DNA of 64,000 nt from Leifsonia sp. ku-ls (GTDB lineage Bacteria; Actinomycetota; Actinomycetes; Actinomycetales; Microbacteriaceae): assembly GCA_003367665.1 (NCBI GenBank), contig QKXI01000001.1, forward strand, positions 248,001-312,000. The letters run 5' to 3'. Made by a program: the position numbers and the translations under genes. Positions 46,087 to 54,719 of the stretch are shown in pieces (position 1 is the stretch's first letter; the number at the start of each line of letters is the position of its first letter). A model generated the notes under the pieces. It searched no databases, was not told the origin of the DNA, and worked only from the letters and a program-made list of their open reading frames with translations.

Positions 46087-48411
46087 TCAGAGGCGGAGGC
46101 GGCGGAGCAGCTGGGCGTTCAGGGCGACGACGATCGTCGAGACCGACATCAGCACCGCGCCGAACGCCGGCGAGACCACGATGCCGAGGCCGATCGCGAC
46201 GCCGGCCGCGAGAGGCAGCGCGATCACGTTGTAGCCGGTGGCCCAGCCGAGGTTCTGCAGCATCTTGCGGTAGGTGGCGCGCGACAGGGTGATGACCGCC
46301 GCGACACCGCGCGGGTCGCTGGAGGCCAGGACGACGCCGGCCGACTCGATCGCGACGTCGGTTCCCGCGCCGATGGCGATTCCGACGTCGGCCTGGGCCA
46401 GGGCCGGCGCGTCGTTCACGCCGTCGCCGACCATGGCGACCCGCGAACCGTCCGCCTGGAGCGTCGAGACCGTGGCCGACTTGTCGCCGGGGAGGACCTC
46501 GGCGAAGACCTCCGAGATGCCCAGCTCGGCCGCGACGGCGTCGGCCACCGCGCGTGCGTCACCGGTCAGCATGGCGACGCGGACGCCGCGGTCGCGCAGC
46601 AAGCGGACGGCCTCGCGCGATTCGGGCCGGATGACGTCGGCGAGCGCGATCATGCCAGAGACGGTGTCGCCGCGCAGCACGTAGACGACCGTCTGGCCGG
46701 CCGCGGAGGCGCGGTCGGCCGCGTCCCGCACGTTGGGCGGGGCGGTCAGCGACCGCTCCGCGAGGAGCCGCGGCGCGCCGACGAGGACGGTCTCTCCCCC
46801 GACGACGGCAGACGCCCCGCGGCCGCCCAGCGCCTCGAAGCCGGACACCGGCCGCACCTGGAGACCGCGCTCCCGGGCTGCCCGCACGATGGCCGCAGCG
46901 ATCGGGTGCTCGGCGGGCGCCTCCACGGCCGCGGCGAGCGCGAGGAGTGCGTCGTCGTCGCCGTCGGCCGCGGCGACCGCGGCGACGCCCTGGCGTCCCT
47001 CGGTGAGCGTGCCGGTCTTGTCGAACAGCACGACGTCCACCCGCCGGGCATCCTCCATGGCGTGCCGGTCGCGGATGAGGAGGCCGTGGCGCGCGCCGAG
47101 GGCGGTGGAGATCTGGGCGACGAGCGGGATGGCCAGACCGAGCGCGTGCGGGCAGGCGATGACCAGCACGGTCACGACCCGCTCCAGGACGAACCCGGGA
47201 TCGCCCGGACGGAGAATCGCCCACACGATCAGGGTGAGCGTCGCGACGGCGAGCGCCACGTAGAACAGCCAGGCGGCGGCACGATCGGCGAGCACCTGCG
47301 CGCCCGACTTGCTGGCCTGCGCGTCGGCGACCAGCTTCATGATGCCGGCGAGCGCGGTGTCCCCGCCGGTGCGCCCGACCCGCACCACCAGGGAGCCACT
47401 CCCCGAGATGCTGCCGGCGACGACCGGCTCCCCCGGCCCGCGAGTGACCGGCCGGGACTCGCCGGTGAGGAGGGACTCGTCCAGCTCGCTGCGCCCGTCG
47501 ACGATCTCTCCGTCGGCGGGGACGGCCGAGCCCGGTCGCACCCGCACCAGGTCGCCCACGCGCAGCGCCGAGACGGCGACCGCCTCCGGCTCGCCGTGCA
47601 GGTCCGGGAGCCGCTCCGCCGTGTCGGGCAGGAGCTTGGCGAGCTCGCCGAGCGCGTCCTGGGCGCCCATCACCGCGGACATCTCGATCCAGTGGCCGAG
47701 CAGCATGATCAGGATGAGCGTGGCCAGCTCCCACCAGAAGTCCATCCCGGGGAGGCCGAGCGTGACGGCGAGGCTGTACCCGAAGGCGACCACGATCGCC
47801 AGCGAGATCAGCGTCATCATGCCCGGCTGCTTGGCCCGCAGCTCGTCGACGGCGCCGCGCAGGAAGACGAGGCCGCCGTAGAAGAAGATCGCGATGCCGA
47901 AGACGGCCGGGATGTACTGACTCCCCGGGAACCGCGGCCCGGAGAGCCCGAGGATCTCCTGCAGCCCGGGCGAGAAGACGAGCGTCGGAACGGTCAGCGC
48001 GAGGGTCAGCCAGAACTTCCGCCGGAAGATCGCGGGGTCATGGCCGGCGTGGGCGGAGTGGCCGGCGTGGCCTTCATGACCAGCGTGACCGACATGCCCT
48101 TCGTGGCCGGCGCGCCCTTCGTGGCCGGCGTGGCGCACATCTCCTTCGTGCCCAGCGTGGCGCACGTCCCCTTCGCGGCCCGCGTGCCCCTCGTGACCCG
48201 CGTGCCCTTCGTGACCCGAGCGCCCTTCGTGACCCGAGTGACCCGAATGTCCCGCATGATCGTCGTTCGCCACCCGATCCGCGGCGCCACCAGGCCCGCC
48301 TGCCCCACCGTCGTACTCGGCGTCGCCCTGCAGGGCGGCCCGCGTGTGGCCGTCGCTCCCGCTCGCCGGTCCGTGCTGCGGGTGTGCCATTCGCTCTTCG
48401 TTTTCGTCCAT
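46087..48411 (-). CDS. copB: Copper-exporting P1B-type ATPase, CopB-like, with His-rich N-terminus
   Basis: 774 residues. P-type motifs are complete: TGES, DKTGTLTEG, and GDGVNDAPALAQ. The transmembrane metal motif is CPH in VIACPHALGLAIPL, the CopB (Cu/Ag) subclass rather than CPC. The first 125 residues carry no CxxC domain but a run of GHEGHAGHEGH-type repeats, a probable copper-binding tail. The ATG at 48411 lies 10 bases after a TACTGT -10 box whose spacer contains a CsoR-type operator, so expression should be induced by copper. Confidence 0.93.
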   Translation of the reverse strand: MDENEERMAHPQHGPASGSDGHTRAALQGDAEYDGGAGGPGGAADRVANDDHAGHSGHSGHEGRSGHEGHAGHEGHAGREGDVRHAGHEGDVRHAGHEGRAGHEGHVGHAGHEGHAGHSAHAGHDPAIFRRKFWLTLALTVPTLVFSPGLQEILGLSGPRFPGSQYIPAVFGIAIFFYGGLVFLRGAVDELRAKQPGMMTLISLAIVVAFGYSLAVTLGLPGMDFWWELATLILIMLLGHWIEMSAVMGAQDALGELAKLLPDTAERLPDLHGEPEAVAVSALRVGDLVRVRPGSAVPADGEIVDGRSELDESLLTGESRPVTRGPGEPVVAGSISGSGSLVVRVGRTGGDTALAGIMKLVADAQASKSGAQVLADRAAAWLFYVALAVATLTLIVWAILRPGDPGFVLERVVTVLVIACPHALGLAIPLVAQISTALGARHGLLIRDRHAMEDARRVDVVLFDKTGTLTEGRQGVAAVAAADGDDDALLALAAAVEAPAEHPIAAAIVRAARERGLQVRPVSGFEALGGRGASAVVGGETVLVGAPRLLAERSLTAPPNVRDAADRASAAGQTVVYVLRGDTVSGMIALADVIRPESREAVRLLRDRGVRVAMLTGDARAVADAVAAELGISEVFAEVLPGDKSATVSTLQADGSRVAMVGDGVNDAPALAQADVGIAIGAGTDVAIESAGVVLASSDPRGVAAVITLSRATYRKMLQNLGWATGYNVIALPLAAGVAIGLGIVVSPAFGAVLMSVSTIVVALNAQLLRRLRL
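48045..48270 (-). repeat. His-Glu-Gly tandem repeats in the CopB N-terminus
   Basis: DNA-level imperfect repeats encode GHEGHAGHEGHAGREGDVRH-like units of about 15-18 bases, repeated more than ten times with a longer period of about 36 bases (REGDVRHAGHEGDVRHAGHEG). Such tracts change length easily by slippage. Confidence 0.75.
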
Positions 48412-48421
48412 GTCGGCTGCA

Positions 48422-48450
48422 ACAGTACCCCTAGGGGGTATATTCCGCAA
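48422..48450 (-). promoter_or_regulatory. copB promoter with CsoR-type operator
   Basis: -35 TTGCGG (48445-48450), 17-base spacer, -10 TACTGT (48422-48427). The spacer contains the palindrome TACCCC-TAG-GGGGTA (48426-48440), the G-tract pattern bound by CsoR copper repressors. Binding would cover the whole promoter. No csoR gene is in this window. Confidence 0.8.
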
Positions 48451-48497
48451 TGGTGTCCGGCTTGCATGCGCATCCCTTCCGGTATTTCCTAAGAGCC

Positions 48498-49136
48498 ATG
48501 AGACTCACGAAGTTCGAGCACGCCGGACTCCTGCTGGAGCAGGGGGGACAGAAGCTCTACATCGACCCGGGAAGCTTCACCTCTCCGCTCACCGACACCG
48601 CGAACACCGTCGCGATCGTGATCACCCACGAGCACGCCGACCACTGGACCCCCGAGCAGCTCGGCCGCGTGCTCGACCTCTCGCCCGACGTCACGATCTA
48701 CGGGCCGGAGGGCGTCGCGGCGGCGGCCGCCGACTTCGACGTCCACGTCGTGCGACCGGGCGACAGTGTCGAGGCGGGACCGTTCTCGCTGCGGTTCTTC
48801 GGCGGCCGTCATGCCGTCATCCACGAGAGCATCCCCGTCGTCGACAACGTCGGCGTGCTCGTCAACGACACGCTGTACTACGCGGGCGACTCGTTCTTCA
48901 TCCCGGAGGACGTGGAGGTGGACGTGCTCGCCGCTCCCGCCGGCGCGCCCTGGATGAAGGTCGCCGAGACCATGGACTACGTGCTCGCGGTGAAGCCGAA
49001 GCGCGCGTTCCCCATCCACGAGATGGTGCTCTCCCGTGCCGGCAAGGATCTGTCGAACGCCCGCCTGCAGTGGGCCACGGAGCAGAACGGCGGGACCTAC
49101 TATCCGCTCGAGCCCGGTGACTCGCTCGATCTGTGA
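48498..49136 (+). CDS. MBL-fold metallo-hydrolase (UlaG-like)
   Basis: 212 residues. The metallo-beta-lactamase metal motif is THEHADHW (about residues 57-64), followed by GGRHAVIH, a YYAGDS segment and a final HEM. The overall shape matches the UlaG/YtxE-like branch. Substrate unknown. The ATG has no strong ribosome site. The photolyase gene starts inside its stop codon (GTGA), so the two are co-translated. Confidence 0.88.
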   Translation: MRLTKFEHAGLLLEQGGQKLYIDPGSFTSPLTDTANTVAIVITHEHADHWTPEQLGRVLDLSPDVTIYGPEGVAAAAADFDVHVVRPGDSVEAGPFSLRFFGGRHAVIHESIPVVDNVGVLVNDTLYYAGDSFFIPEDVEVDVLAAPAGAPWMKVAETMDYVLAVKPKRAFPIHEMVLSRAGKDLSNARLQWATEQNGGTYYPLEPGDSLDL

Positions 49137-50536
49137 GCACCGATGACGGCAGCGCCCGCCCGGCGGTGGTGTGGTTTCGCGACGACCTGAGGATCGCCGA
49201 CAATCCCGCCCTGTCTGCCGCCGCCCGGTCGGGCGCTCCCGTGCTGTGCGTCTATGTCTGGGACGACGAGTCCGACGGTCTGCGGCCACCGGGCGCGGCG
49301 AGCCGCTGGTGGCTGCACCACAGCCTCACCGAGCTCTCGGCATCGCTCGAGCGGCTGGGCGCCGTGCTCACCGTGCTGCGCGGGCCGAGCGAGCGTGTGA
49401 TCGGCGAGCTGCTGCGCGAGACGGACGCCGCCGCCCTCTTCTGGAACCGCCGCTACGGCGGCGCCGAGCGACGCATCGACGAGGCGATCAAGACGAGCGC
49501 GCGGGAGGCCGGTGTCGAGGCGACGAGCTTCGGCGGCTCTCTGCTCTTCGAGCCGTGGACCATCCGCACCGGGCTGGGCACCGCGTTCTCGGTCTACACG
49601 CCGTTCTGGCGGGCCTGCCTCTCGGCGCCGGAACCGCGCAAGCCCGGTCCGGCTCCCCGCTCGCTCGACGGTGCACGGCTTCCACGCTCGACGCACACGG
49701 TGACGGTGGACGACCTGGGCCTGCTTCCCACGCATCCCGATTGGGCCGGTGGGCTGCGCGACGCCTGGACGCCGGGAGAGACCGCCGCGCACGAGCAGCT
49801 GACGCGCTTCGTCGAGGACGATCTCGCCGCCTACCGGAACGAGCGCGACCTTCCGGGTGTCGACGCCACCTCGCGGCTGTCGCCACGGCTGCGCTGGGGC
49901 GAGCTCAGCCCGCACCAGGTGTGGCACGCCGCCCGAGCGCGACGGGAACGCGACCGCGACCCCGAGATCGCGCAGAGCGCCACGACCTTTCTCGGCGAGC
50001 TGGGCTGGCGGGAGTTCGCCTACCACACGCTCTTCGAGCACCCCGACGTCGCCACCGTGAACATCCATCGCGAATACGACTCCTTTCCGTGGGCCCGTCT
50101 GCACCCGACTGTGCTGAGGGCCTGGCAACAGGGTCGCACCGGCATTCCCCTGGTGGACGCCGGGATGCGGGAACTGTGGACAACCGGGGTTATGCACAAC
50201 CGCGTACGGATGGTCGTCGCGTCGTTCCTGGTCAAGAACCTGCTCATCGACTGGCGGCACGGCGAGCAGTGGTTCTGGGACACGCTGGTGGACGCCGACC
50301 CGGCGAACAACCCCTTCAACTGGCAGTGGGTCGCCGGCAGTGGAGCCGACGCGGCCCCCTACTTCCGGGTCTTCAACCCCGAGCTGCAGCGCGAGAAGTT
50401 CGACCCGCACGGCGACTACGTGCGGCGGTGGGTTCCGGAGTGGGACACCGACGCCTATCCGGAGCCGATCGTCGACCTGAAGGAGTCACGCCGCGCCGCG
50501 CTGGCCGCCTACGAGACCGTGAAGTCGTCGCGCTGA
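49133..50536 (+). CDS. phrB: Deoxyribodipyrimidine photolyase (cryptochrome/photolyase family)
   Basis: Repairs UV-induced cyclobutane pyrimidine dimers with light and FADH-. 467 residues. N-terminal antenna domain starts VVWFRDDLRIADNPAL; the FAD-binding half has SRLSPRLRWGELSPHQVW, ELGWREFAYHTLF, and VDAGMRELWTTGVMHNRVRM followed by WQWVAGSGADAAPYFRVFNP. These are class I CPD photolyase features. GTG start overlapping the metallo-hydrolase stop by 4 bases. Confidence 0.93.
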   Translation: MSTDDGSARPAVVWFRDDLRIADNPALSAAARSGAPVLCVYVWDDESDGLRPPGAASRWWLHHSLTELSASLERLGAVLTVLRGPSERVIGELLRETDAAALFWNRRYGGAERRIDEAIKTSAREAGVEATSFGGSLLFEPWTIRTGLGTAFSVYTPFWRACLSAPEPRKPGPAPRSLDGARLPRSTHTVTVDDLGLLPTHPDWAGGLRDAWTPGETAAHEQLTRFVEDDLAAYRNERDLPGVDATSRLSPRLRWGELSPHQVWHAARARRERDRDPEIAQSATTFLGELGWREFAYHTLFEHPDVATVNIHREYDSFPWARLHPTVLRAWQQGRTGIPLVDAGMRELWTTGVMHNRVRMVVASFLVKNLLIDWRHGEQWFWDTLVDADPANNPFNWQWVAGSGADAAPYFRVFNPELQREKFDPHGDYVRRWVPEWDTDAYPEPIVDLKESRRAALAAYETVKSSR

Positions 50537-50552
50537 CGGGCGACCGTCAGCG
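50531..50552. terminator. Hairpin between phrB and the convergent small gene
   Basis: Perfect 9-base arms CGCTGACGG/CCGTCAGCG with a 4-base loop, containing the phrB stop and the last codons of the gene at 50547-50810. Probably a two-way terminator. Confidence 0.6.
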
Positions 50553-50810
50553 GCCGTGCTCGGCCAGGATCTGGTCGACGTCGATGCGCCGAAGCAACCC
50601 GTCCCAGTCGAGGTTCCGCGCCACCTCGGCGACCTCCTCCTCGGCCAGCACGCGCCCACTCCGCTCCACGACGACGCCGGAGGGCAGCATCCGGTTCAGT
50701 TCGGCGAGGATGGCGTCGTCGACGGCCTCCGTGTCGAAGTCGGCGCCGACGCGGGCGAGGTAGTCGCCGGAGAGGGTGTAGGAGACGATCCCGGTTTCGA
50801 TGCGGCTCAT
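50547..50810 (-). CDS. Small protein of unknown function
   Basis: 87 residues, acidic, no membrane segment. It begins SRIETGIVSYTLSGDYLARV and is otherwise helical with many Glu and Asp. I do not recognise the family. The ATG at 50810 lies 7 bases after a TACCAT -10 box; an in-frame ATG at 50819 would fall within that box. Divergent from the next small gene with 66 bases between. Confidence 0.7.
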   Translation of the reverse strand: MSRIETGIVSYTLSGDYLARVGADFDTEAVDDAILAELNRMLPSGVVVERSGRVLAEEEVAEVARNLDWDGLLRRIDVDQILAEHGR

Positions 50811-50876
50811 GTGCCGCATGGTAGTCCGTCGACCGCGGCGCTCGCACACCGCCGGGGCGCGCGTACAGTGCGCCGC

Positions 50877-51077
50877 ATGAGCGATCGACAGGATGACACG
50901 CCCACGCGAGACGCCGAGCCCCGCGACGCCGACGAGCTCGCCGACGCGGTCAGCGACCTGGGCGAGACGGATGACGACCGCCTGGACGCCGTGCAGGAGC
51001 ACAACGAGTCCCTCGAGGAGCGTCTTCCGTCGCCCGACGAGCTGCCGCGCACACACGGGACCCCCAGCCAGGGGTAG
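50877..51077 (+). CDS. Small acidic, probably disordered protein
   Basis: 66 residues, about one third Asp and Glu, no hydrophobic core (DTPTRDAEPRDADELADAV and similar). Unrecognised. The ATG follows a TACAGT -10 box (50864-50869) by 7 bases, which supports it as a real leaderless gene. Confidence 0.6.
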   Translation: MSDRQDDTPTRDAEPRDADELADAVSDLGETDDDRLDAVQEHNESLEERLPSPDELPRTHGTPSQG

Positions 51078-51140
51078 GCCCGGCCGGCTGTCCCCGGCCG
51101 GGGACTGGGGCGCCCGCCGCATGCTCTGTACCTTTGCCGG

Positions 51141-51902
51141 GTGAGCGGACTGCGGATGAGCGACCGGGCCCCCGGCGCAGCGGTGATGGAGCAGGTGGTG
51201 CGGCTGCAGGCGGCCTCTCCCCCGCGCTCCTCGCTGGCCAGGGCGTTCGGCGTCCGGCCGCTCGCGGAGGAGGCGCAGCCGTGGTTCTCCGGCGCGCTCG
51301 GCGAACGGGAGGTGGGCGCCGCGCTCGGTCGCCTACCCTCGGGGTGGGCGGTGTTCCACGCCGTCCCGGTGGGTTCGGGCGAGGCGGACGTCGACCACCT
51401 GGTGGTCGGCCCGGCCGGGGTCTTCGTGATCAACACGAAGCGGCATCCGGGTGCGTCGCTCGCGATCTACGAGCGGGCCGTGCTGGTCAACGGCACGAAG
51501 CAGCCGTACCTGCGGAACTCGGACCTCGAGGCGTCCCGGGTGCGCGGACTGCTGCTGCGCGCGGGCGTCGACGCGCCCGTCCAGCCGGTGATCGCGGTGG
51601 TCGGCGCCAAGCAGGTGCGCATCTACCACCCGCCTCGGCGCGCCGCCGTGCTGCGCGCCGAGACGCTGGTGCGGTGGCTGGTGCGGCGACCGGCCGTGCT
51701 GGATGCGGACACCGTGGCGCAGGCCGCGCACCTGTTCGACGACCCGGCGACGTGGCGCCCCGTCGCCGTCGCCTCCGACACAGCCGAGCGTTTCGGCGCG
51801 ATCGAGCGGGAGGTGCGCAGCGCACGGCTCGTGCGTGCCGGCTGGGCGCTGGCGGGCGCCCTCGGCGCGATCGCGGTGGCGTTGCCGTTCGTGGCCCGCT
51901 GA
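51141..51902 (+). CDS. NERD-domain protein with a C-terminal membrane anchor
   Basis: 253 residues. The nuclease-related domain is clear: GEREVGAALGRLP, then GEADVDHLVVGPAGVFVINTK with the Asp and Lys of the restriction-nuclease-like fold. The last 25 residues form one membrane helix. NERD proteins are thought to process DNA but most are uncharacterised. GTG at 51141 is 6 bases from TACCTT (51129-51134). Confidence 0.85.
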   Translation: MSGLRMSDRAPGAAVMEQVVRLQAASPPRSSLARAFGVRPLAEEAQPWFSGALGEREVGAALGRLPSGWAVFHAVPVGSGEADVDHLVVGPAGVFVINTKRHPGASLAIYERAVLVNGTKQPYLRNSDLEASRVRGLLLRAGVDAPVQPVIAVVGAKQVRIYHPPRRAAVLRAETLVRWLVRRPAVLDADTVAQAAHLFDDPATWRPVAVASDTAERFGAIEREVRSARLVRAGWALAGALGAIAVALPFVAR

Positions 51903-51925
51903 GACGGCGTCCGTCCGCCGCCTGC

Positions 51926-52798
51926 TCAGACCCGCTCGGCCGCCGTGTGCATGGTGAGCGTCAGCGCGCCGTCGCCCTCCTCGAGCTCCAGGCGCACGGT
52001 GACGCGGGCCAGCTCGTCGAGGGCGTGCAGGTGTGTCCCGCCGCAGGGGATCTCGACCGGCCCCTCCGGCAGCTCCGCGCGCCAGCGTCTCCGGTCGCCG
52101 AGTCCGGACGCGTCGCGGACGATCGACACCGCCCCGCCCGAGGTGACCCAACCGGCCAGGAGGTCGGATGCGCGGGCCGTCACCTCGTCGAGGCGCGAGG
52201 CGAGGTCGGCGGCGGCGAAGCCCTTCTTGCGGAGGCTCTTGCCGATCCGGTACTCGTCGACCGTGCCGCCCTCCAGGATGCGCGAGCTCGTGATGGCGAG
52301 CTGGTCGAAGTTCGGGTTGCCGCGGCCGTCCTCTGCGACCTCCTTGCTCCAGAGGCCGGAGAGCGCGTCGTTGAGCGCGAGCGACGCGAGGTGGCAGGCG
52401 GTGTGGCCGGCCGACAACGCCTGTCGGCGCGCCGCGTCGACCCGCACCGCCACCGGCGTTCCCTCCGCGAGCCCGGTCGCGTCGTCGACGAGGTGGCAGA
52501 CCACGAACGCCCAGCCCTCCGTGCCGGTGCGGACCGGCGCGTCTCCGACGTGGAGGACCGAGCCGTCGGTCGCGCCGACCACCGCGTCCACCACCGGGTA
52601 GGTCCGGTCGCCGGCGACGAGCTCGCCGGCGTCGGCGGGCTGGTCGGGCCAGACCGGGTCGACCGGGTGGAAGGCGGTCCGGTCGAGGAGGACGGCGGTG
52701 CGACCGTCGGGCAGGGGCTCCAGGTGCACGACGACGCCGGTCGAGGTGAGGTCGCCGTCCGGGTAGGTGACGGCGGTGTCGATGCGCGGAAGACTCAT
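51926..52798 (-). CDS. Alanyl-tRNA editing protein (AlaX-like)
   Basis: Free-standing editing domain that hydrolyses mischarged Ser- or Gly-tRNA(Ala). 290 residues. The zinc-binding motifs are HTACHL (HxxxH type) and CGGTHLHALDEL near the C-terminus. The N-terminal part resembles the beta-barrel of AlaRS editing domains. A TAGGCT box (52805-52810) lies 6 bases before the ATG, so the mRNA is leaderless. Divergent from the DyP gene. Confidence 0.88.
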   Translation of the reverse strand: MSLPRIDTAVTYPDGDLTSTGVVVHLEPLPDGRTAVLLDRTAFHPVDPVWPDQPADAGELVAGDRTYPVVDAVVGATDGSVLHVGDAPVRTGTEGWAFVVCHLVDDATGLAEGTPVAVRVDAARRQALSAGHTACHLASLALNDALSGLWSKEVAEDGRGNPNFDQLAITSSRILEGGTVDEYRIGKSLRKKGFAAADLASRLDEVTARASDLLAGWVTSGGAVSIVRDASGLGDRRRWRAELPEGPVEIPCGGTHLHALDELARVTVRLELEEGDGALTLTMHTAAERV

Positions 52799-52853
52799 CC
52801 CACCAGCCTAGGCCGAGTGGCGAGCAGCGCCCGCGGTACGGCAGCATGAGGCC

Positions 52854-53819
52854 ATGGCGAACACCGGCGACCAGCCCTGGCAGCGCGTCCCCATCGACCC
52901 GCAGAGCGTCGACGCACCGTTGTCGCGGGCAGCGGTCTTCCTCGTGGTCACCGTCGGCGACGGCCCGGACGCCCTCGCGACCGTGAAGGACGTGCTCGGT
53001 GGGATGACCGACCTCGTCAAGACGGTCGGCTTCCGCGACCTCGGCGCCCGGCTGTCGTGCAACGTCGGCATCGGGTTCGACCTGTGGCGGCGGCTCACGG
53101 ACTCGCCACCGCCGCGCGAGCTGCACCCGTTCCGCGAGATCGCCGGACCGGTGCACACCGCCGCGTCGACCCCGGGCGACCTGCTCTTCCACATCCGGGC
53201 CGAGCGCGGCGACTTCACGTTCGAGCTGGAGCGGCAACTGCTCGACGCCCTCGGCGACGCCGTTCAGGTCGTCGACGAGGTGACCGGCTTCCGCTACTTC
53301 GACGCGCGCGACCTGCTCGGCTTCGTCGACGGGACCGCCAACCCGGCCGGCGGGGACATGGCGCAGGCCACGACCGTCGGCGACGAGGACCCGGAGCACG
53401 CGGGAGGCAGCTACGTCGTGGTCCAGAAGTACCTGCACGACCTGTCCTCGTGGAACCGGCTCCCCGTCCCCTCGCAGGAGGGCGTGATCGGCCGCACGAC
53501 GGTCGAGAACATCGAACTGCCCGACGCCGAGCACGGCCAGAAGTCGCACAAGACGCTCGCCACGATCGTCGACGAGGCGGGGGTCGAGCACGAGATCCTG
53601 CGCGACAACATGCCGTTCGGACGGCCCGGCCAGGCGGAGTTCGGCACCTACTTCATCGGCTACTCGCGGGCCCTGTGGGTGATCGAGCGGATGCTGGAGC
53701 GGATGTTCGTCGGCGATCCCGCCGGCAGCTACGACCGCATCCTCGACTTCTCCACGGCCGTCACCGGTTCGACGTTCTTCGCTCCCACCCGCGGCTTTCT
53801 GGAGTCCCTCGGCGACTGA
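52854..53819 (+). CDS. DyP-type heme peroxidase
   Basis: 321 residues. The DyP signature GFVDGTANP (GxxDG) is present, followed further on by RxxPF-type segment DNMPFGRPGQAEFG and TYFIGYSRALWVIERML. The proximal heme His is probably in KSHKTL or nearby. No signal peptide, so it may be cytoplasmic or an encapsulin cargo; no encapsulin gene is nearby. The last 91 bases overlap, tail to tail, the exporter gene on the other strand. Confidence 0.92.
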   Translation: MANTGDQPWQRVPIDPQSVDAPLSRAAVFLVVTVGDGPDALATVKDVLGGMTDLVKTVGFRDLGARLSCNVGIGFDLWRRLTDSPPPRELHPFREIAGPVHTAASTPGDLLFHIRAERGDFTFELERQLLDALGDAVQVVDEVTGFRYFDARDLLGFVDGTANPAGGDMAQATTVGDEDPEHAGGSYVVVQKYLHDLSSWNRLPVPSQEGVIGRTTVENIELPDAEHGQKSHKTLATIVDEAGVEHEILRDNMPFGRPGQAEFGTYFIGYSRALWVIERMLERMFVGDPAGSYDRILDFSTAVTGSTFFAPTRGFLESLGD

Positions 53820-54679
53820 CGTCTTGGTAGCCGGAGCCGGCTCGCCGCGATGCCGGCGAGCACGATCCCGAGCCCGAGCAGCTGGCGCGGGGTGAGCACC
53901 TCGCCGGCGACGATCGCGCCGAGCACCACCCCGGTCACCGGGTTCAGCAGCCCGATCAGCCCGACCGTCCCGGCGGGCAGGTGGCGGAGGCCGGCGAACC
54001 ACGCGACGAACGCCAGCGCCGTCGCCACCAGCGTGACGTAACCGAACGCGGCCAGTGCGGGCACGTCGAGCGCAGGAGGCGGCCCCTCGACCAGCAGCGC
54101 GAGCGGCAGGATCACCACCCCGCCGGCGAGGAGCTGCCACGACGTGGAGGCCACCAGGTCGGAGCCGCCCCACCGCGTCGCCAGGGCGTAGCCGGTGGAA
54201 GAGGCCACCAGGGCGATCACGGCGAGGACGACGCCGACCGGGTCGACCGTGCCGTCGCCGCCGAAGAGCATGAGGGCCACGCCCGCGATGCCGGCCACTC
54301 CCCCGGCCAGCGCCAAGGCCCGCGGTCGCTGACCGAGAACGACCCGCGCCGCGGCCATCATCACGAGCGGCGACGCCGCCATCACGGTGGCAGCGATGCC
54401 GGACGGAAGCCGCTGGGCCACCGCGTAGACGAGCGCGAAGAAGCCACCGGTGTTGAGGACGCCGAGGACCGCCGAGCGCCACCACTCCGCTCCCTGCGGG
54501 CGGCGCCTGCTGAGCAGCAGGAGCACCAGCCCGGCCGGCAGCGCACGGATCACCGCGCCCCACAGCGGCTCCGCCGGCAGCACGGCCCGCGTCACGACGT
54601 ACGTCGAACCCCACGCGACCGGCGCGATGGCGGTGATCAGCATCCATCGCCATCCGGCGCGTCCCGAGTTATCTTCCAT
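53729..54679 (-). CDS. EamA-family (DMT) transporter with extended tail
   Basis: 316 residues with ten predicted membrane helices in two EamA repeats (for example SGIAATVMAASPLVMMAA and LPAGTVGLIGLLNPVTGVVLG). Probably exports a metabolite or drug. The C-terminal 30 residues are hydrophilic and antisense to the DyP 3' end. The ATG is 7 bases from a TAAAGT box (54687-54692), and the start codon itself lies within the operator CTTCCATGGAAG, so the divergent MarR protein should repress it. Confidence 0.9.
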   Translation of the reverse strand: MEDNSGRAGWRWMLITAIAPVAWGSTYVVTRAVLPAEPLWGAVIRALPAGLVLLLLSRRRPQGAEWWRSAVLGVLNTGGFFALVYAVAQRLPSGIAATVMAASPLVMMAAARVVLGQRPRALALAGGVAGIAGVALMLFGGDGTVDPVGVVLAVIALVASSTGYALATRWGGSDLVASTSWQLLAGGVVILPLALLVEGPPPALDVPALAAFGYVTLVATALAFVAWFAGLRHLPAGTVGLIGLLNPVTGVVLGAIVAGEVLTPRQLLGLGIVLAGIAASRLRLPRRQSPRDSRKPRVGAKNVEPVTAVEKSRMRS

Positions 54680-54705
54680 GGAAGTTACTTTAGCTTCCAG
54701 GGAAG
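54673..54705. promoter_or_regulatory. Twin MarR operators between the EamA and marR genes
   Basis: Two 12-base palindromes, CTTCCATGGAAG (54673-54684) and CTTCCAGGGAAG (54694-54705), 21 bases (two helical turns) centre to centre. The first covers the EamA start codon and transcription start; the second abuts both the EamA -10 box and the marR -10 box TATTGT (54707-54712). Confidence 0.8.
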
Positions 54706-54719
54706 GTATTGTGAAGGGC

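Noticed and set aside
51141-51902. NERD protein as part of a defence island
   Set aside because: Neighbours are small unknown genes, an AlaX protein and a photolyase. No other defence genes are present, so the context does not support it.
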